DNA from: UBA12191 sp009937185
GTDB taxonomy: Bacteria; Planctomycetota; UBA8108; UBA1146
Length of the DNA stretch: 64,000 nucleotides
Assembly (NCBI GenBank): GCA_938075155.1
Contig: CALJGL010000008.1
Span: 37,443-101,442 of the forward strand
Direction: 5' to 3'
Notes under the pieces: model-generated
Databases searched by the model: none
Seen by the model: only the letters and a program-made list of their open reading frames with translations
Told to the model about the DNA's origin: nothing
Made by a program: the position numbers and the translations under genes
Shown here: piece after piece, positions 16,386 to 25,500 of the stretch
How positions within the stretch are numbered: the first letter of the stretch is position 1
Layout of the letters: every line of letters begins with the position of its first letter

Positions 16386-19255
16386 GGTCTGCTCCCGCTG
16401 GTGTCCCAACCCCAAACTTCTAGGTTTCCCCATGGACGTAGCAAAAAGATTTTGTTGCGTTGAATCAGCGGGGCTGGCTGAACCCAACGAACTGCCCTGT
16501 ATGCTCCGGGTTCAGGGGCCGGCGTGAGAGGTTTCATCTCGCCATGAAATTGACCCCGTTCCTGACACCAAGAAGGCATGCGCCAGAGTCGATCAGCAAG
16601 GAGGTAAATTTCTTCCCCATGAGTCGTGATCGAGGTGGCCCTTAAATCGGGACGATCTCGCTCTCCTGGAAGTGGTGGAAGAACTATGGGATGCCATTCG
16701 TCATGGAGCAGAAAAGAGAGCCATGATTGACCCTTCTCTTGTCCCAAGACCAAGACTCCTTCTCCATAAGGCTGGACAGAATATCCCCCTGATTGTGGAA
16801 GAGGGATATGGCCTTTTGGAGTGACGAGAGAGAGACCAGAGCTCTCGATCAATATCAGAGTTTCGCTCATGGGGCCGGCTAATGTGGCGGCTGCACAATG
16901 CCCCAGATAATTTTGGGGAGGTTCTATGACTTGAGGTCCCCATCGATCCAGTTTCCAGAATTTATCTGAGATCAGAAGGAAACTGGAAACTCCATATGGA
17001 CTTTGGCAAGAGACCACACGAGGGGAAGCCGAGGATGCCCATGCTGATTCCTCAAGAATCGGGATAGAGCGGACTTCTTCCTTTGGGAGAGGGGCAAACC
17101 CTAATGGGCCGGGCAAGGGAGCTTCGAGAAGAGGTCTCCACCAGCGTGCCTGTGGTTGATTTTCCTCGACATAACCGACCCACCCCGACCGGGTGATCAC
17201 GATTCGGTCAGTCGTACCAGTCGTCGATAAGATTTGTTCTCCGGAGGGAAGAGGATTCCACAGGATATCCTGAGGATCCTGTGCCGATGGGATCTCCCCG
17301 GAAGTTGGAATGTTGAGCAACAACTCAAGGTGATCTGGAATCGGCAGCGGGAGTTCGGGTTCAGTAATGCCTGCAAATCCAGCGTCTGCCGGAGCGGGGG
17401 GGATCGAGTGGGCGACAGGAATCCGCGAAAATTGCCCCTCCAGACCCGAGACATTGACGGTCAGTGCGTCCTCTTTGACGATGAGGGAGGCCCATTCCAG
17501 TGCCGCAGAGGAACGTTCTCTGTGGGCCACGGAATTCATAAATCGAATGATAGAAGTCGGCCAGCGATCGAGGGGGACATGAGAGACCAGTTTGTCGAGT
17601 GAGGAGATCCAAAGTTGCAGGAGATCAAGGCGCGGCCCCGAATCCGGGTCCAGTAAGGGTCTCGAATCGTCACCGACTCGGGAGAGTTGGATAGAAGTCT
17701 CTCCGAATTGGAGAGACCATGAGGATTCATCTCCTTCTATCTGAAGGTCTCCTACCTCGAGTGAAAAGCCAGGCGTTTGATGAATGGGTTCTCCATTTGT
17801 ACCCGTCTCTCTCCAGGTCCGTAAATGCCACTCTTCATGGGAGAGGTCTGGGCCGGGAACTCGAAGTGATCGGTGATTCCAACGGCCGATGATTTGCCCC
17901 GGTTGAGTTGTTTGTGATGGAATGTCTATGGGGGAGATGGCCGCAGAAAGAGGCCATGTGGCGAGAACTCCCGGAAGGATCTCAACTGACACGGCGGCAT
18001 CGGGAGAGAGTCGACGTGCACGATCGCTCTCTCGAACTTCTCCCGAGAGTCGACTCGCATGAAACCAGAGACGGGCCTCTAGCGCACTTCCAGGATCGGA
18101 GTGCAGTGCCGCCATGCGTGCTAATTTCGCGGCTTCTGGAGCTTTGACGAAGCGCAATAATTTTTCACGTTGCTCAGGTGGAAGAGTTCTGGAAAACCAC
18201 TCTGGTTTGCGCTGGAAGAGTTCTTCGGAGATGGAGGAGGGGCGTTGAAGAGGAGTCAGGGAAGCCTGTCGAATGGCGACGATTTTTCGGGCGGTTCTCT
18301 GGTCCCCCTTTTCCAAAGACTCTGATGCTCCAAGAAGAGAGGGGATGGGATGTTCTGAATCAGGAAGAGAGGTCACCGATTGAGGAGACATTCCCAAAGA
18401 CCCTCGCCAAAGTTCTTCCAGTGCGGGTGACCTTTGAAACCAAGACTTTTGAAACCAAGGGTCGAGGCGTAGGCCCACCAGGCGACAGTATGCGAGGGCT
18501 TCCTGAATAGAGCCTAATGACTTGATCGATTCAGGATATTCAGAAAGAAGAGATTCGATTTCACGTGAATCTCCACTGTGGATCAGCAATCGCAGTGCAG
18601 TATCGGGGTATCCCATTTCTAGGAGGAGGCGAGAGCCCTTTTGTACTTCTAAATAAAAGGGTAAAGCATCGCTGATGAGTTGGAGATCATCTGGTGAGAG
18701 TTCTGTCCCAACACCTACTGCTTGAGAAGAGTTGGGATCGATGATCTGGAAAATGAATTGAGCCCCGGCTGTTGGCCTGAGATTTCCTAGAATTTTTCGT
18801 GCTTCTTCGGGCCAACCTCCTCGGAGCCAGATTTGACTCAGTGCGCTACGCGCCGCCGGATCATCATCGATGGAGATCGCTTGTTCCAGCAGAGAGACGA
18901 CCTCAGGGAGTCCTTCAAATTTAAGATAACTTTCTGCGGCCCTTCGAAAAAGAGCGGCACTCTTTCGCTTTGTTGCTTCGGAGATGAGAGCTTGTCGAAG
19001 TTCTACCATGCGAGCCCGTTCGCGGGCCCAGTTCCAAGCCTCTTCGACCACCTCGTCTTGATCAGCATGGGTGATGATCATATTCACAATCGCAGAGAGT
19101 GCCGGATCTTGATCAAGATTGTGAGCCAGGGATGGGGCAGGGAGAGTGAAGAGAAAAGAGACGAGAAGGAGCAGCCACAGGGATAGAGGCAACTTCCTGT
19201 TCCAGAAATTGGGGTCGAAGCGAACCCCGCTCAGAGAATGGAAATTGCGACGCAT
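16382..19255 (-). CDS. Exported helical-repeat protein of the MoxR/VWA operon
   Basis: A 957-residue protein with a signal peptide (LPLSLWLLLLVSFLFTLPAPSLAH). Residues about 50-400 are rich in Ala/Leu/Arg/Glu helical hairpins (for example ALFRRAAESYLKFEGLPEVVSLLEQAI, RSALSQIWLRGGWPEEARKIL), suggesting TPR-like alpha-solenoid repeats. The second half (about 430-957) is beta-rich with many W, G and P residues and may form propeller-like blades. I do not recognise a named family. Its position between the moxR and DUF58 genes, 3 bp after one and overlapping the other by 4 bp, suggests a periplasmic partner of the envelope complex, much as TPR proteins accompany other bat operons. Confidence 0.8.
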   Translation of the reverse strand: MRRNFHSLSGVRFDPNFWNRKLPLSLWLLLLVSFLFTLPAPSLAHNLDQDPALSAIVNMIITHADQDEVVEEAWNWARERARMVELRQALISEATKRKSAALFRRAAESYLKFEGLPEVVSLLEQAISIDDDPAARSALSQIWLRGGWPEEARKILGNLRPTAGAQFIFQIIDPNSSQAVGVGTELSPDDLQLISDALPFYLEVQKGSRLLLEMGYPDTALRLLIHSGDSREIESLLSEYPESIKSLGSIQEALAYCRLVGLRLDPWFQKSWFQRSPALEELWRGSLGMSPQSVTSLPDSEHPIPSLLGASESLEKGDQRTARKIVAIRQASLTPLQRPSSISEELFQRKPEWFSRTLPPEQREKLLRFVKAPEAAKLARMAALHSDPGSALEARLWFHASRLSGEVRESDRARRLSPDAAVSVEILPGVLATWPLSAAISPIDIPSQTTQPGQIIGRWNHRSLRVPGPDLSHEEWHLRTWRETGTNGEPIHQTPGFSLEVGDLQIEGDESSWSLQFGETSIQLSRVGDDSRPLLDPDSGPRLDLLQLWISSLDKLVSHVPLDRWPTSIIRFMNSVAHRERSSAALEWASLIVKEDALTVNVSGLEGQFSRIPVAHSIPPAPADAGFAGITEPELPLPIPDHLELLLNIPTSGEIPSAQDPQDILWNPLPSGEQILSTTGTTDRIVITRSGWVGYVEENQPQARWWRPLLEAPLPGPLGFAPLPKEEVRSIPILEESAWASSASPRVVSCQSPYGVSSFLLISDKFWKLDRWGPQVIEPPQNYLGHCAAATLAGPMSETLILIESSGLSLVTPKGHIPLPQSGGYSVQPYGEGVLVLGQEKGQSWLSFLLHDEWHPIVLPPLPGERDRPDLRATSITTHGEEIYLLADRLWRMPSWCQERGQFHGEMKPLTPAPEPGAYRAVRWVQPAPLIQRNKIFLLRPWGNLEVWGWDTSGSRP

Positions 19256-19258
19256 GAT

Positions 19259-20233
19259 TTAGCTGACCTCTTTGTCGACAGCACGGACAATTTCACTCAC
19301 TTGGAGGCCTTGGAGTTCTCCTTCTAGGCTCATCACCAGTCGGTGACGAATGATTTCTTCTCGCCATGTCTGCCAATCTTCATCGGCAAGGTGAGTGCGT
19401 CCTGCACGGAGAGCCTCCACCTTTCCACAAAGGATTAAGGCTTGTAGAGCTCTCGCCCCCGCTCCCAGACGGACTCCCTTGCGAACGGATTCAGGTGCCG
19501 TCGAGTCTTCTGGCCGGGTCGCTGCGATCCAGCGTGCTGCACGATCAAGAACCGCAGGAGCGGCGATGACTTTCCGAACAGTTTCGCGGAGTTTTGAAAA
19601 GGTTGAAGGAGTGAAACAACTCTCCATTTGTTGTTCTTCATTGATCGTTGTCAATGCTGCAATCTTTGAGAGAGTCTCTGCATCGGGACTGGTCAGAACG
19701 ACTTCCATCAAGAACCGATCGCGCTGGGCCTCCGGTAGAGGGTAGGTGCCCTCCATCTCGATGGGATTCCGTGTGGCGATGACTCCGAATAGAGGGTCAA
19801 GCCTATGCCGAGTTCCTGCGACGGTGATCGATCGTTCCTGCATCGCTTCCAGCAGTGCTGATTGGGTCCGAGGTGTACCTCGATTGATTTCATCTGCGAC
19901 CACCAGTTGGCGAAAAATAGGACCTGGACGGAATTCGATGCGATCTCCAGATTCTCCAGTAATGAGAGTTTCAGCGCCGAGAATATCTGCGGGCAGAAGA
20001 TCCGGAGTGAATTGGATTCGACCTTTTTGGAGGCCCATTCCGAGAGCGAGGCATTCCGCGAGACGAGTTTTTCCAGTTCCGGGGACTCCGACGAGCATGA
20101 GATGCCCACCTGCAAGCAGCGCACATGTGGAGGCGTCTATCGCGGAAGACTGGCCGAGGATGATTTTGGAAACTGAATTTCGTAAAAGTTCATCCCAACG
20201 GCGAAATTCTTTGAGCTCTTCATCGACGCTCAT
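19259..20233 (-). CDS. MoxR family AAA+ ATPase
   Basis: A 324-residue AAA+ ATPase. Walker A is GVPGTGKT at residues 49-56; the MoxR-specific FTPDLLPADILG follows at about 75-86; Walker B with sensor elements is VVADEINRGTPRTQSALLEAMQE from 111. The C-terminal lid is helical. Family members act as chaperone-like ATPases for VWA-domain partners, and the VWA and DUF58 partners are encoded immediately downstream. The gene begins inside the 3' end of the upstream membrane-protein gene (14-bp overlap), implying translational coupling. Confidence 0.95.
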   Translation of the reverse strand: MSVDEELKEFRRWDELLRNSVSKIILGQSSAIDASTCALLAGGHLMLVGVPGTGKTRLAECLALGMGLQKGRIQFTPDLLPADILGAETLITGESGDRIEFRPGPIFRQLVVADEINRGTPRTQSALLEAMQERSITVAGTRHRLDPLFGVIATRNPIEMEGTYPLPEAQRDRFLMEVVLTSPDAETLSKIAALTTINEEQQMESCFTPSTFSKLRETVRKVIAAPAVLDRAARWIAATRPEDSTAPESVRKGVRLGAGARALQALILCGKVEALRAGRTHLADEDWQTWREEIIRHRLVMSLEGELQGLQVSEIVRAVDKEVS

Positions 20234-21536
20234 CGCTTTTCTTCCTTTCTGATCGTAGCTCTTTGTAGCGGTCGATCACTGCCTGCCAGCGAGGAGTGAG
20301 CTTCATCGACCGGCTTCTGGGTTCGGTCTCCGCATCTGTCCTGGAGTCCGTCGAGTCGTGGATGCTTTCTGCGGTTTCCACTAGGGTGCCAGACAACTGC
20401 AGTCGATCTATTTCGGATTCCGTGGAATCCGTGTTTTCTGGAGAACTCGCAAGGATCGTATCTCCACTGGACGGATCGAATCCTCCGTCCGCCAGATCTT
20501 CATTTCGGACCTGTGCCGGAATTCTCTCCGCAGGACCCACGACTCCGGAACCAGTATCTTCTCCAGGGTTGGGAAGGGGAACTGTGAACCTGAGATCTGT
20601 ATCGAGGGCCTCGAGTTGAGAAACCAGAGTCTTCAGCTGCTGCTCATCCGGTTGGAGCCGAGAAAGGGCAGAAGAAAGAAGTGCTTGGGCTTCCTCGGGC
20701 TTCAGTGTGCCGATCAGTTCTAGGAATTCACTCTCAGAGACCTCGCCACTCAGGAGACGATCCCATGGATTTTGGGCATTTGGGGGCAGAGGGCTCTCCG
20801 TCCCCGGTCGGCCCTGTTCAGGAGAGGACGAGGAGAGCAGCTCAGAGGTTCCGACGGGGCGTGAGGGGAAAGCGCCTACCAAAGGGGCTGAAGTCGACGA
20901 GGACGAGTCCAGGAAGCCCCAGGTGGTCATGCACAAGGCGAGTCCCAAGAGTAACGGCATCATTTGGGGACGTGAGATCTCGGCGTCCAATTCTGCGGGA
21001 GTCGGCAGAGTCAACAGGCGAATTCTTGTCAGTAGATCCTCTCGCCATTCATTTTCGGAAGAACTGATCGGAGCGGAGTTCGAAGAAGGGGTCGAAAGAG
21101 GCTCCGACGAAGAAATCCGTTGACTCGAAGACGGTCTGGAGGCGAGTGAGAGATAGGTCTCGACGAGAGCCGGGTGCCCGGAGATACGGTCCCATATCTT
21201 TGGCCATGTTCTCCCAACTGTGAACCGGGCCGCCAGGCTTCCGGTCAATGAGATGACAAGAAGAGCGATGAAGCCTAAGGATAGAGGAGCAGGAGCCGTC
21301 GCAGATGCCGTATGGAGTCTCCATGCTTCAGGGAGGGGAAACCATGGAGCGAGAAGAAGCAGAGGCAGAGATAACCAAAGTGCCCGTCGAGCACCCCGAG
21401 TTCCGATATGTCTCAAGATGCGTCTTCGTCCAGTGCGCAGGCGTGGATCCGAGATGCGCCAGCGACTGAAAAAATGTTTATGGAGCCCTGGGGGCGATCC
21501 ATAAGAATATTGACGGCTATGATCGGGACTCTTCAT
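20220..21536 (-). CDS. Uncharacterised membrane protein, first gene of the MoxR/VWA operon
   Basis: A 438-residue protein of no family I recognise. It has a basic N-terminus, two hydrophobic helices (ALWLSLPLLLLAPWF and LGFIALLVISLTGSLAARF), a Ser-rich stretch, a third helix (LLLGLALCMTTWGFLDS at about 190-210) and a long Ser/Glu/Pro-rich, probably disordered region before a basic C-terminal helix (WQAVIDRYKELRSERKKSDERR). Topology and position suggest an envelope subunit that organises the MoxR/DUF58/VWA complex; that is an inference from context only. A hairpin lies in its 5' leader at 21569-21586. Confidence 0.75.
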   Translation of the reverse strand: MKSPDHSRQYSYGSPPGLHKHFFSRWRISDPRLRTGRRRILRHIGTRGARRALWLSLPLLLLAPWFPLPEAWRLHTASATAPAPLSLGFIALLVISLTGSLAARFTVGRTWPKIWDRISGHPALVETYLSLASRPSSSQRISSSEPLSTPSSNSAPISSSENEWREDLLTRIRLLTLPTPAELDAEISRPQMMPLLLGLALCMTTWGFLDSSSSTSAPLVGAFPSRPVGTSELLSSSSPEQGRPGTESPLPPNAQNPWDRLLSGEVSESEFLELIGTLKPEEAQALLSSALSRLQPDEQQLKTLVSQLEALDTDLRFTVPLPNPGEDTGSGVVGPAERIPAQVRNEDLADGGFDPSSGDTILASSPENTDSTESEIDRLQLSGTLVETAESIHDSTDSRTDAETEPRSRSMKLTPRWQAVIDRYKELRSERKKSDERR

Positions 21537-21935
21537 GCTCTCAGGATATCCTCGGGAAGCACTCAGGGAACCCTGTCACCAGGGTTGAGGAGACTCTTAT
21601 TTTCCCGGTGGTTGACACTGGGGTCATCTGATCGCAGGATCCTTTTCTAGATAGTCCAAATCTCACCCTTGAGGTGAGGCGGATGACGGTCGGGGGATCG
21701 TCCCGGAATAACATTTCCGGATTCCGTGGAGAGACAATTTGGCGAGTGATTCTCAGATAAATCGGTTCTTCAATGAATCGTCTTTGAATTGTCGCTGGAT
21801 TGAAAGAGTGGCTATGGGCGTGTGGTTTTGGATGGCTTTTCTGACCAGATCGGGTGATTTCAGGTGAGGGTCGGGTTTTCAACCCGGGATATCATCTGAA
21901 CACGATGACTGGCGGATCATAGGGCAGGGGGAAGC
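21537..21935. other. Intergenic region upstream of the MoxR/VWA operon
   Basis: No ORF I can support. A perfect 7-bp stem with a TCAC tetraloop (AACCCTG/CAGGGTT, 21569-21586) would sit in the 5' untranslated leader of the minus-strand operon, 33 nt before its start codon. On the plus strand TTGACA (21612-21617) with CAGGAT 17 bp later (21635-21640) is a weak promoter candidate that could serve the small ORF at 21936. Confidence 0.4.
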
Positions 21936-22103
21936 GTGGCTGAGCAATTGCATCAGTATGCCAGAGTTCACGAGATTGTGCCGGTCGAGAGTTGGCGCAA
22001 AGACGGTGTCGAAGGTTGGCTTTTTCGCAACAAGGAAAATCAGACGATTTTCGTGGAAACCGCTGAATTGATGCGCGAAACTTCCGCGCTTGAGTTTTCC
22101 TGA
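21936..22103 (+). CDS. Small hypothetical protein (55 residues)
   Basis: A GTG-started ORF preceded by a purine-rich AGGGCAGGGGGAAGC, which contains a plausible Shine-Dalgarno. The product (MAEQLHQYARVHEIVPVESW..., ending TSALEFS) is soluble, with an amphipathic, acidic C-terminal half that looks like genuine protein, and no cysteine or membrane segment. It lies between the operon promoter region and tRNA-Pro. A 131-residue minus-strand ORF across the same bases is lower in protein character. Function unknown. Confidence 0.5.
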   Translation: MAEQLHQYARVHEIVPVESWRKDGVEGWLFRNKENQTIFVETAELMRETSALEFS

Positions 22104-22335
22104 TCGACGAGTATCAACAAACGGAATCGGTTCCAGTGAGGGTGACTTCACTCTGAACTTCTGCTGAGGCTGCTTTCCACCTTGAAATTTAGCATGGTGG
22201 GGTGATCGATCGGCATGGTGCCTGAGGGAGTCAAGATTTGGAGACTTTCCAATTCCTTGGCGAAACTTTGGCATTTTTACCGGATCGTCAGCAGAAAATG
22301 ATTTCCGGGAGTATGATCAATAGTGGTTACGAGAA

Positions 22336-22412
<77 letters not shown>

Positions 22413-22425
22413 TTTTAATATTAAG

Positions 22426-22458
22426 ACCGCCTGGTGATATCACCAGGCGGTTTTTTTT
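22426..22458 (+). terminator. Terminator after tRNA-Pro
   Basis: A perfect 26-bp palindrome (ACCGCCTGGTGAT/ATCACCAGGCGGT) followed by eight T residues. Confidence 0.93.
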
Positions 22459-22476
22459 GATGAAAACTTCACGCTT

Positions 22477-22512
22477 AAAAAGAGGGCCCGCGACGATTTC
22501 CGTCACGGGCCC
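22477..22512 (-). terminator. Terminator of the 1518-residue repeat-protein gene
   Basis: Stem GGGCCCGCGACG (22484-22495) pairs with CGTCACGGGCCC (22501-22512) with one mismatch; on the minus strand it is followed by CTCTTTTT. It lies 30 bp past the stop codon at 22543. Confidence 0.8.
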
Positions 22513-22542
22513 GATCTATCAGTTTCATTTTGCGCGACAGTT

Positions 22543-25500
22543 TTATGGACAGTTTGAAGTGACTGAACAAGGTAAAAGAGAGTTCAAGTCAGGACCACAC
22601 TGTGGATAAGGCGCCGAAATCTGAACCTCACCCGAGAAAATGCCCTGCAGTAGGAACATGGGATCCGCAAGATTGAGCATGTTGTCTGCGTTGACATCCA
22701 TGGCCATTCCGCACGGAGGAGCCATCATTCCAAAAATCGTGTAAATGATCACGATACCATCGGACACGTCGATCTGACCATCGCTGTTGGAGTCCCCACG
22801 AATGAAGAAGGTTCCTTCACAGGTATCCGGGATACCGTTGGTATTGGTGTCGATGGCTCCGGAGGAGATGTCGCAAGTATCCGGTACTCCGTTTGCATCA
22901 CAATCAGGATTTCCCTGTGCCAGTTCGCATGAATCTAGAACTCCGTCGCCATTACAGTCATCATCCAGACCATCTGCGATTTCACAGCTGTCCAGTTGTC
23001 CGTCGTTATCACAATCTGCGGTAGAAGAGTTCAGCATTTGGCATGAGTCAGGGGTTCCGTCTGCATCGCAATCAGAACTGAATCCGGTATTGATATCACA
23101 CTCATCCAGAGTGCCGTTGTTGTTACAGTCCGGGCCAGGCACCTGATCCGGATCACAAGAGTTCAAGACCCCGTCACCATCTAGGTCACCATCGTTGAGG
23201 TCACATATTCCATCACCGTCACTATCGAGGCCGTCATTAAATGGGTTGTCGAATCCACTGGAACAATCGTCGCAACCATCCAAGTCAGCATCTCGACAGA
23301 GCGTTGCATCTGTTGGAGCTTCGTCCTCAAGATCAGAGACACCATCTCCGTCATCGTCTAAATCACCCAGATCACAGAGTCCGTCTCCATCGAGATCGGG
23401 GCCATCTGCGGAGGTGTTATCAAATCCACTGAGACAATCATCACAACCATCACCGTCGGCATCCCTGCAAAGATTGGGATTCAAAGTATCAGAGTCCTGA
23501 GAATCTAGGACTCCGTCGTTGTCATCGTCCAGATCACAGATGTCGATGCTTCCGTCAGAGTCACTATCGAGTTCACAGTCATCGGGGACTCCGTTGACGT
23601 CACAGTCGTTAGAGAGCAGCTGGCAAGTGTCGTCGATGTTGTCACCTTGACAGTCTGATCCATTAGTTAGATCGATATCGCAGTTGTTCTCGATACCATC
23701 TCCGTCGATGTCTGTATCTCCGATGTCACATAATCCGTCTCCGTCAGAATCGGTTCCGTCAGCGGAGGGATTGTCAAATCCACTGGAGCAATCATCGCAG
23801 CCATCCGCATCTGAATCTCTACACAGATTGGGATTGAGTGGCGATTCGTCTAAGGAGTCGCTGACTCCGTCATTGTCATCGTCCGAATCTCCAAAATCGC
23901 AAAGACCATCTCCGTCGGAGTCTAGACCATCTTCAAGAGGAAGGTTGATACCACTTGCGCAGTCATCGCAGCCATCTTGATCAATGTCTTGGCAGGAAGT
24001 GGGATTGAGAGGGGAGTTGTCCTGATCGTCGGGGACACCGTCAGCATCGTCGTCGGTATCACCGCTGTCACAAAGACCGTCACCGTCAAAATCATCTCCG
24101 TCTGCAGAGGTATCCCATGAACCACTGCTGCAATCGTCACATCCGTCAAGATCAGAGTCCTGACATTCGAAGTTGTTGAGAGGAGCGCTGTCCTCGGAAT
24201 CAGCAACGCCATCGTTGTCATCGTCGAGGTCGCAGTTATCGATGGTTCCGTCTTCATCCGTATCGATCTGGCAACTATCGAGAATCAGGTCTGCATCACA
24301 ATCGTCGGTTGCCAGGGTGCAATCGTCTGGGATTCCGTCGAAGTTACAGTCATTTCCTGAAAGCTGACAACTGTCGTCGAGGAGGTCTGAGTTGCAGTCC
24401 AGACCACCGGTTTGATCGAGGTCACATTCATTGAGGATTCCGTCTCCATCGAGATCGGGGTCGGCATCGTCACAGATACCGTCACTATCGGTATCTGCGC
24501 CATCACTTTGAGGATCGAACGAACCCGAGGAGCAATCGTCGCAGCCGTCTTGATCTGAATCTCCACAGCTGAAGGGGTCGGTGCTGGCGATATCGCTGTC
24601 ATCTAGAACGCCATCATTGTCATCGTCGGGGTCGCCCGTATCACAGAGTCCATCCCCGTCAGTATCCAATCCGTCATTGGCCGCTGAGTCAGATCCTGAG
24701 GAACAGTCATCACACCCATCCCCGTCACTGTCTCGGCAAAGTGTCGGATTGAGCGGATTTGAGTCTTCAGCATCGCTGACACCGTCTCCGTCGTCGTCCG
24801 TATCTCCGAGATCGCAGAGACCATCGGAATCGGTATCTAGACCGTCTGCGGCAGGATTATCCGTTCCTGATGAACAGTCATCACAGCCATCGAGGTCTGC
24901 GTCTCTGCAAATCGTAGGATCGCCTGGGGCCGAGTCTGCCGTATCTTCAACACCGTCATTATCATCGTCGAGGTCACAGACATCGGGTGATCCATCACCA
25001 TCGAGGTCAGGTTGGCAGTCATCGGGGATCTGGTTTCCATCACAGTCATTCGCAATCAACTGGCATGAATCCAAAATGAGATCGGAGTTGCAGTCTGTTC
25101 CGGGTGTTTGGTCTAGATCGCAAGCGTTTTCTATCCCGTCATTATCAATATCCGGATCTCCAGAATCACAGAGTCCATCACCGTCGCTATCGACTCCATC
25201 ATTTGCAAGATCGAATATGCCCGAACTACAATCTTCACAAAGATCGTTATCCTGATCTCCGCAAAGTGTGGAATCAAAAGGTGCTGAATCTTGGGCATCT
25301 GGTACGCCGTCGTTGTCGTCGTCATCGTCAAATAAGTCACAGAGACCATCTCCGTCATTGTCGTCGCCGTCATTTTGAGGGTCGTTCACGCCGGATGTGC
25401 AGTCGTCGCAACCGTCATTATCAATATCTCTACAGGATAACGGGTTAGTGGAATTATTGTCTTCGAGGTCAGCGACACCATCATTGTCATCGTCGGGGTC

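Noticed and set aside
21879..22274. 131-residue minus-strand ORF
   Set aside because: It lies antisense to the 55-residue ORF, has low-complexity basic composition and no ribosome binding site.
24581..25255. Long serine/proline-rich plus-strand ORF opposite the giant repeat protein
   Set aside because: It is the antisense shadow of the Asp/Gly-rich repeat array (GAC and GAT codons read as Ser/Pro/Val-type codons on the other strand); other similar plus-strand ORFs there have the same cause.
23263..25404. CRISPR or non-coding satellite array
   Set aside because: The period is a multiple of three, the unit is 171 bp with no fixed spacers of CRISPR size, and the reading frame is open throughout.
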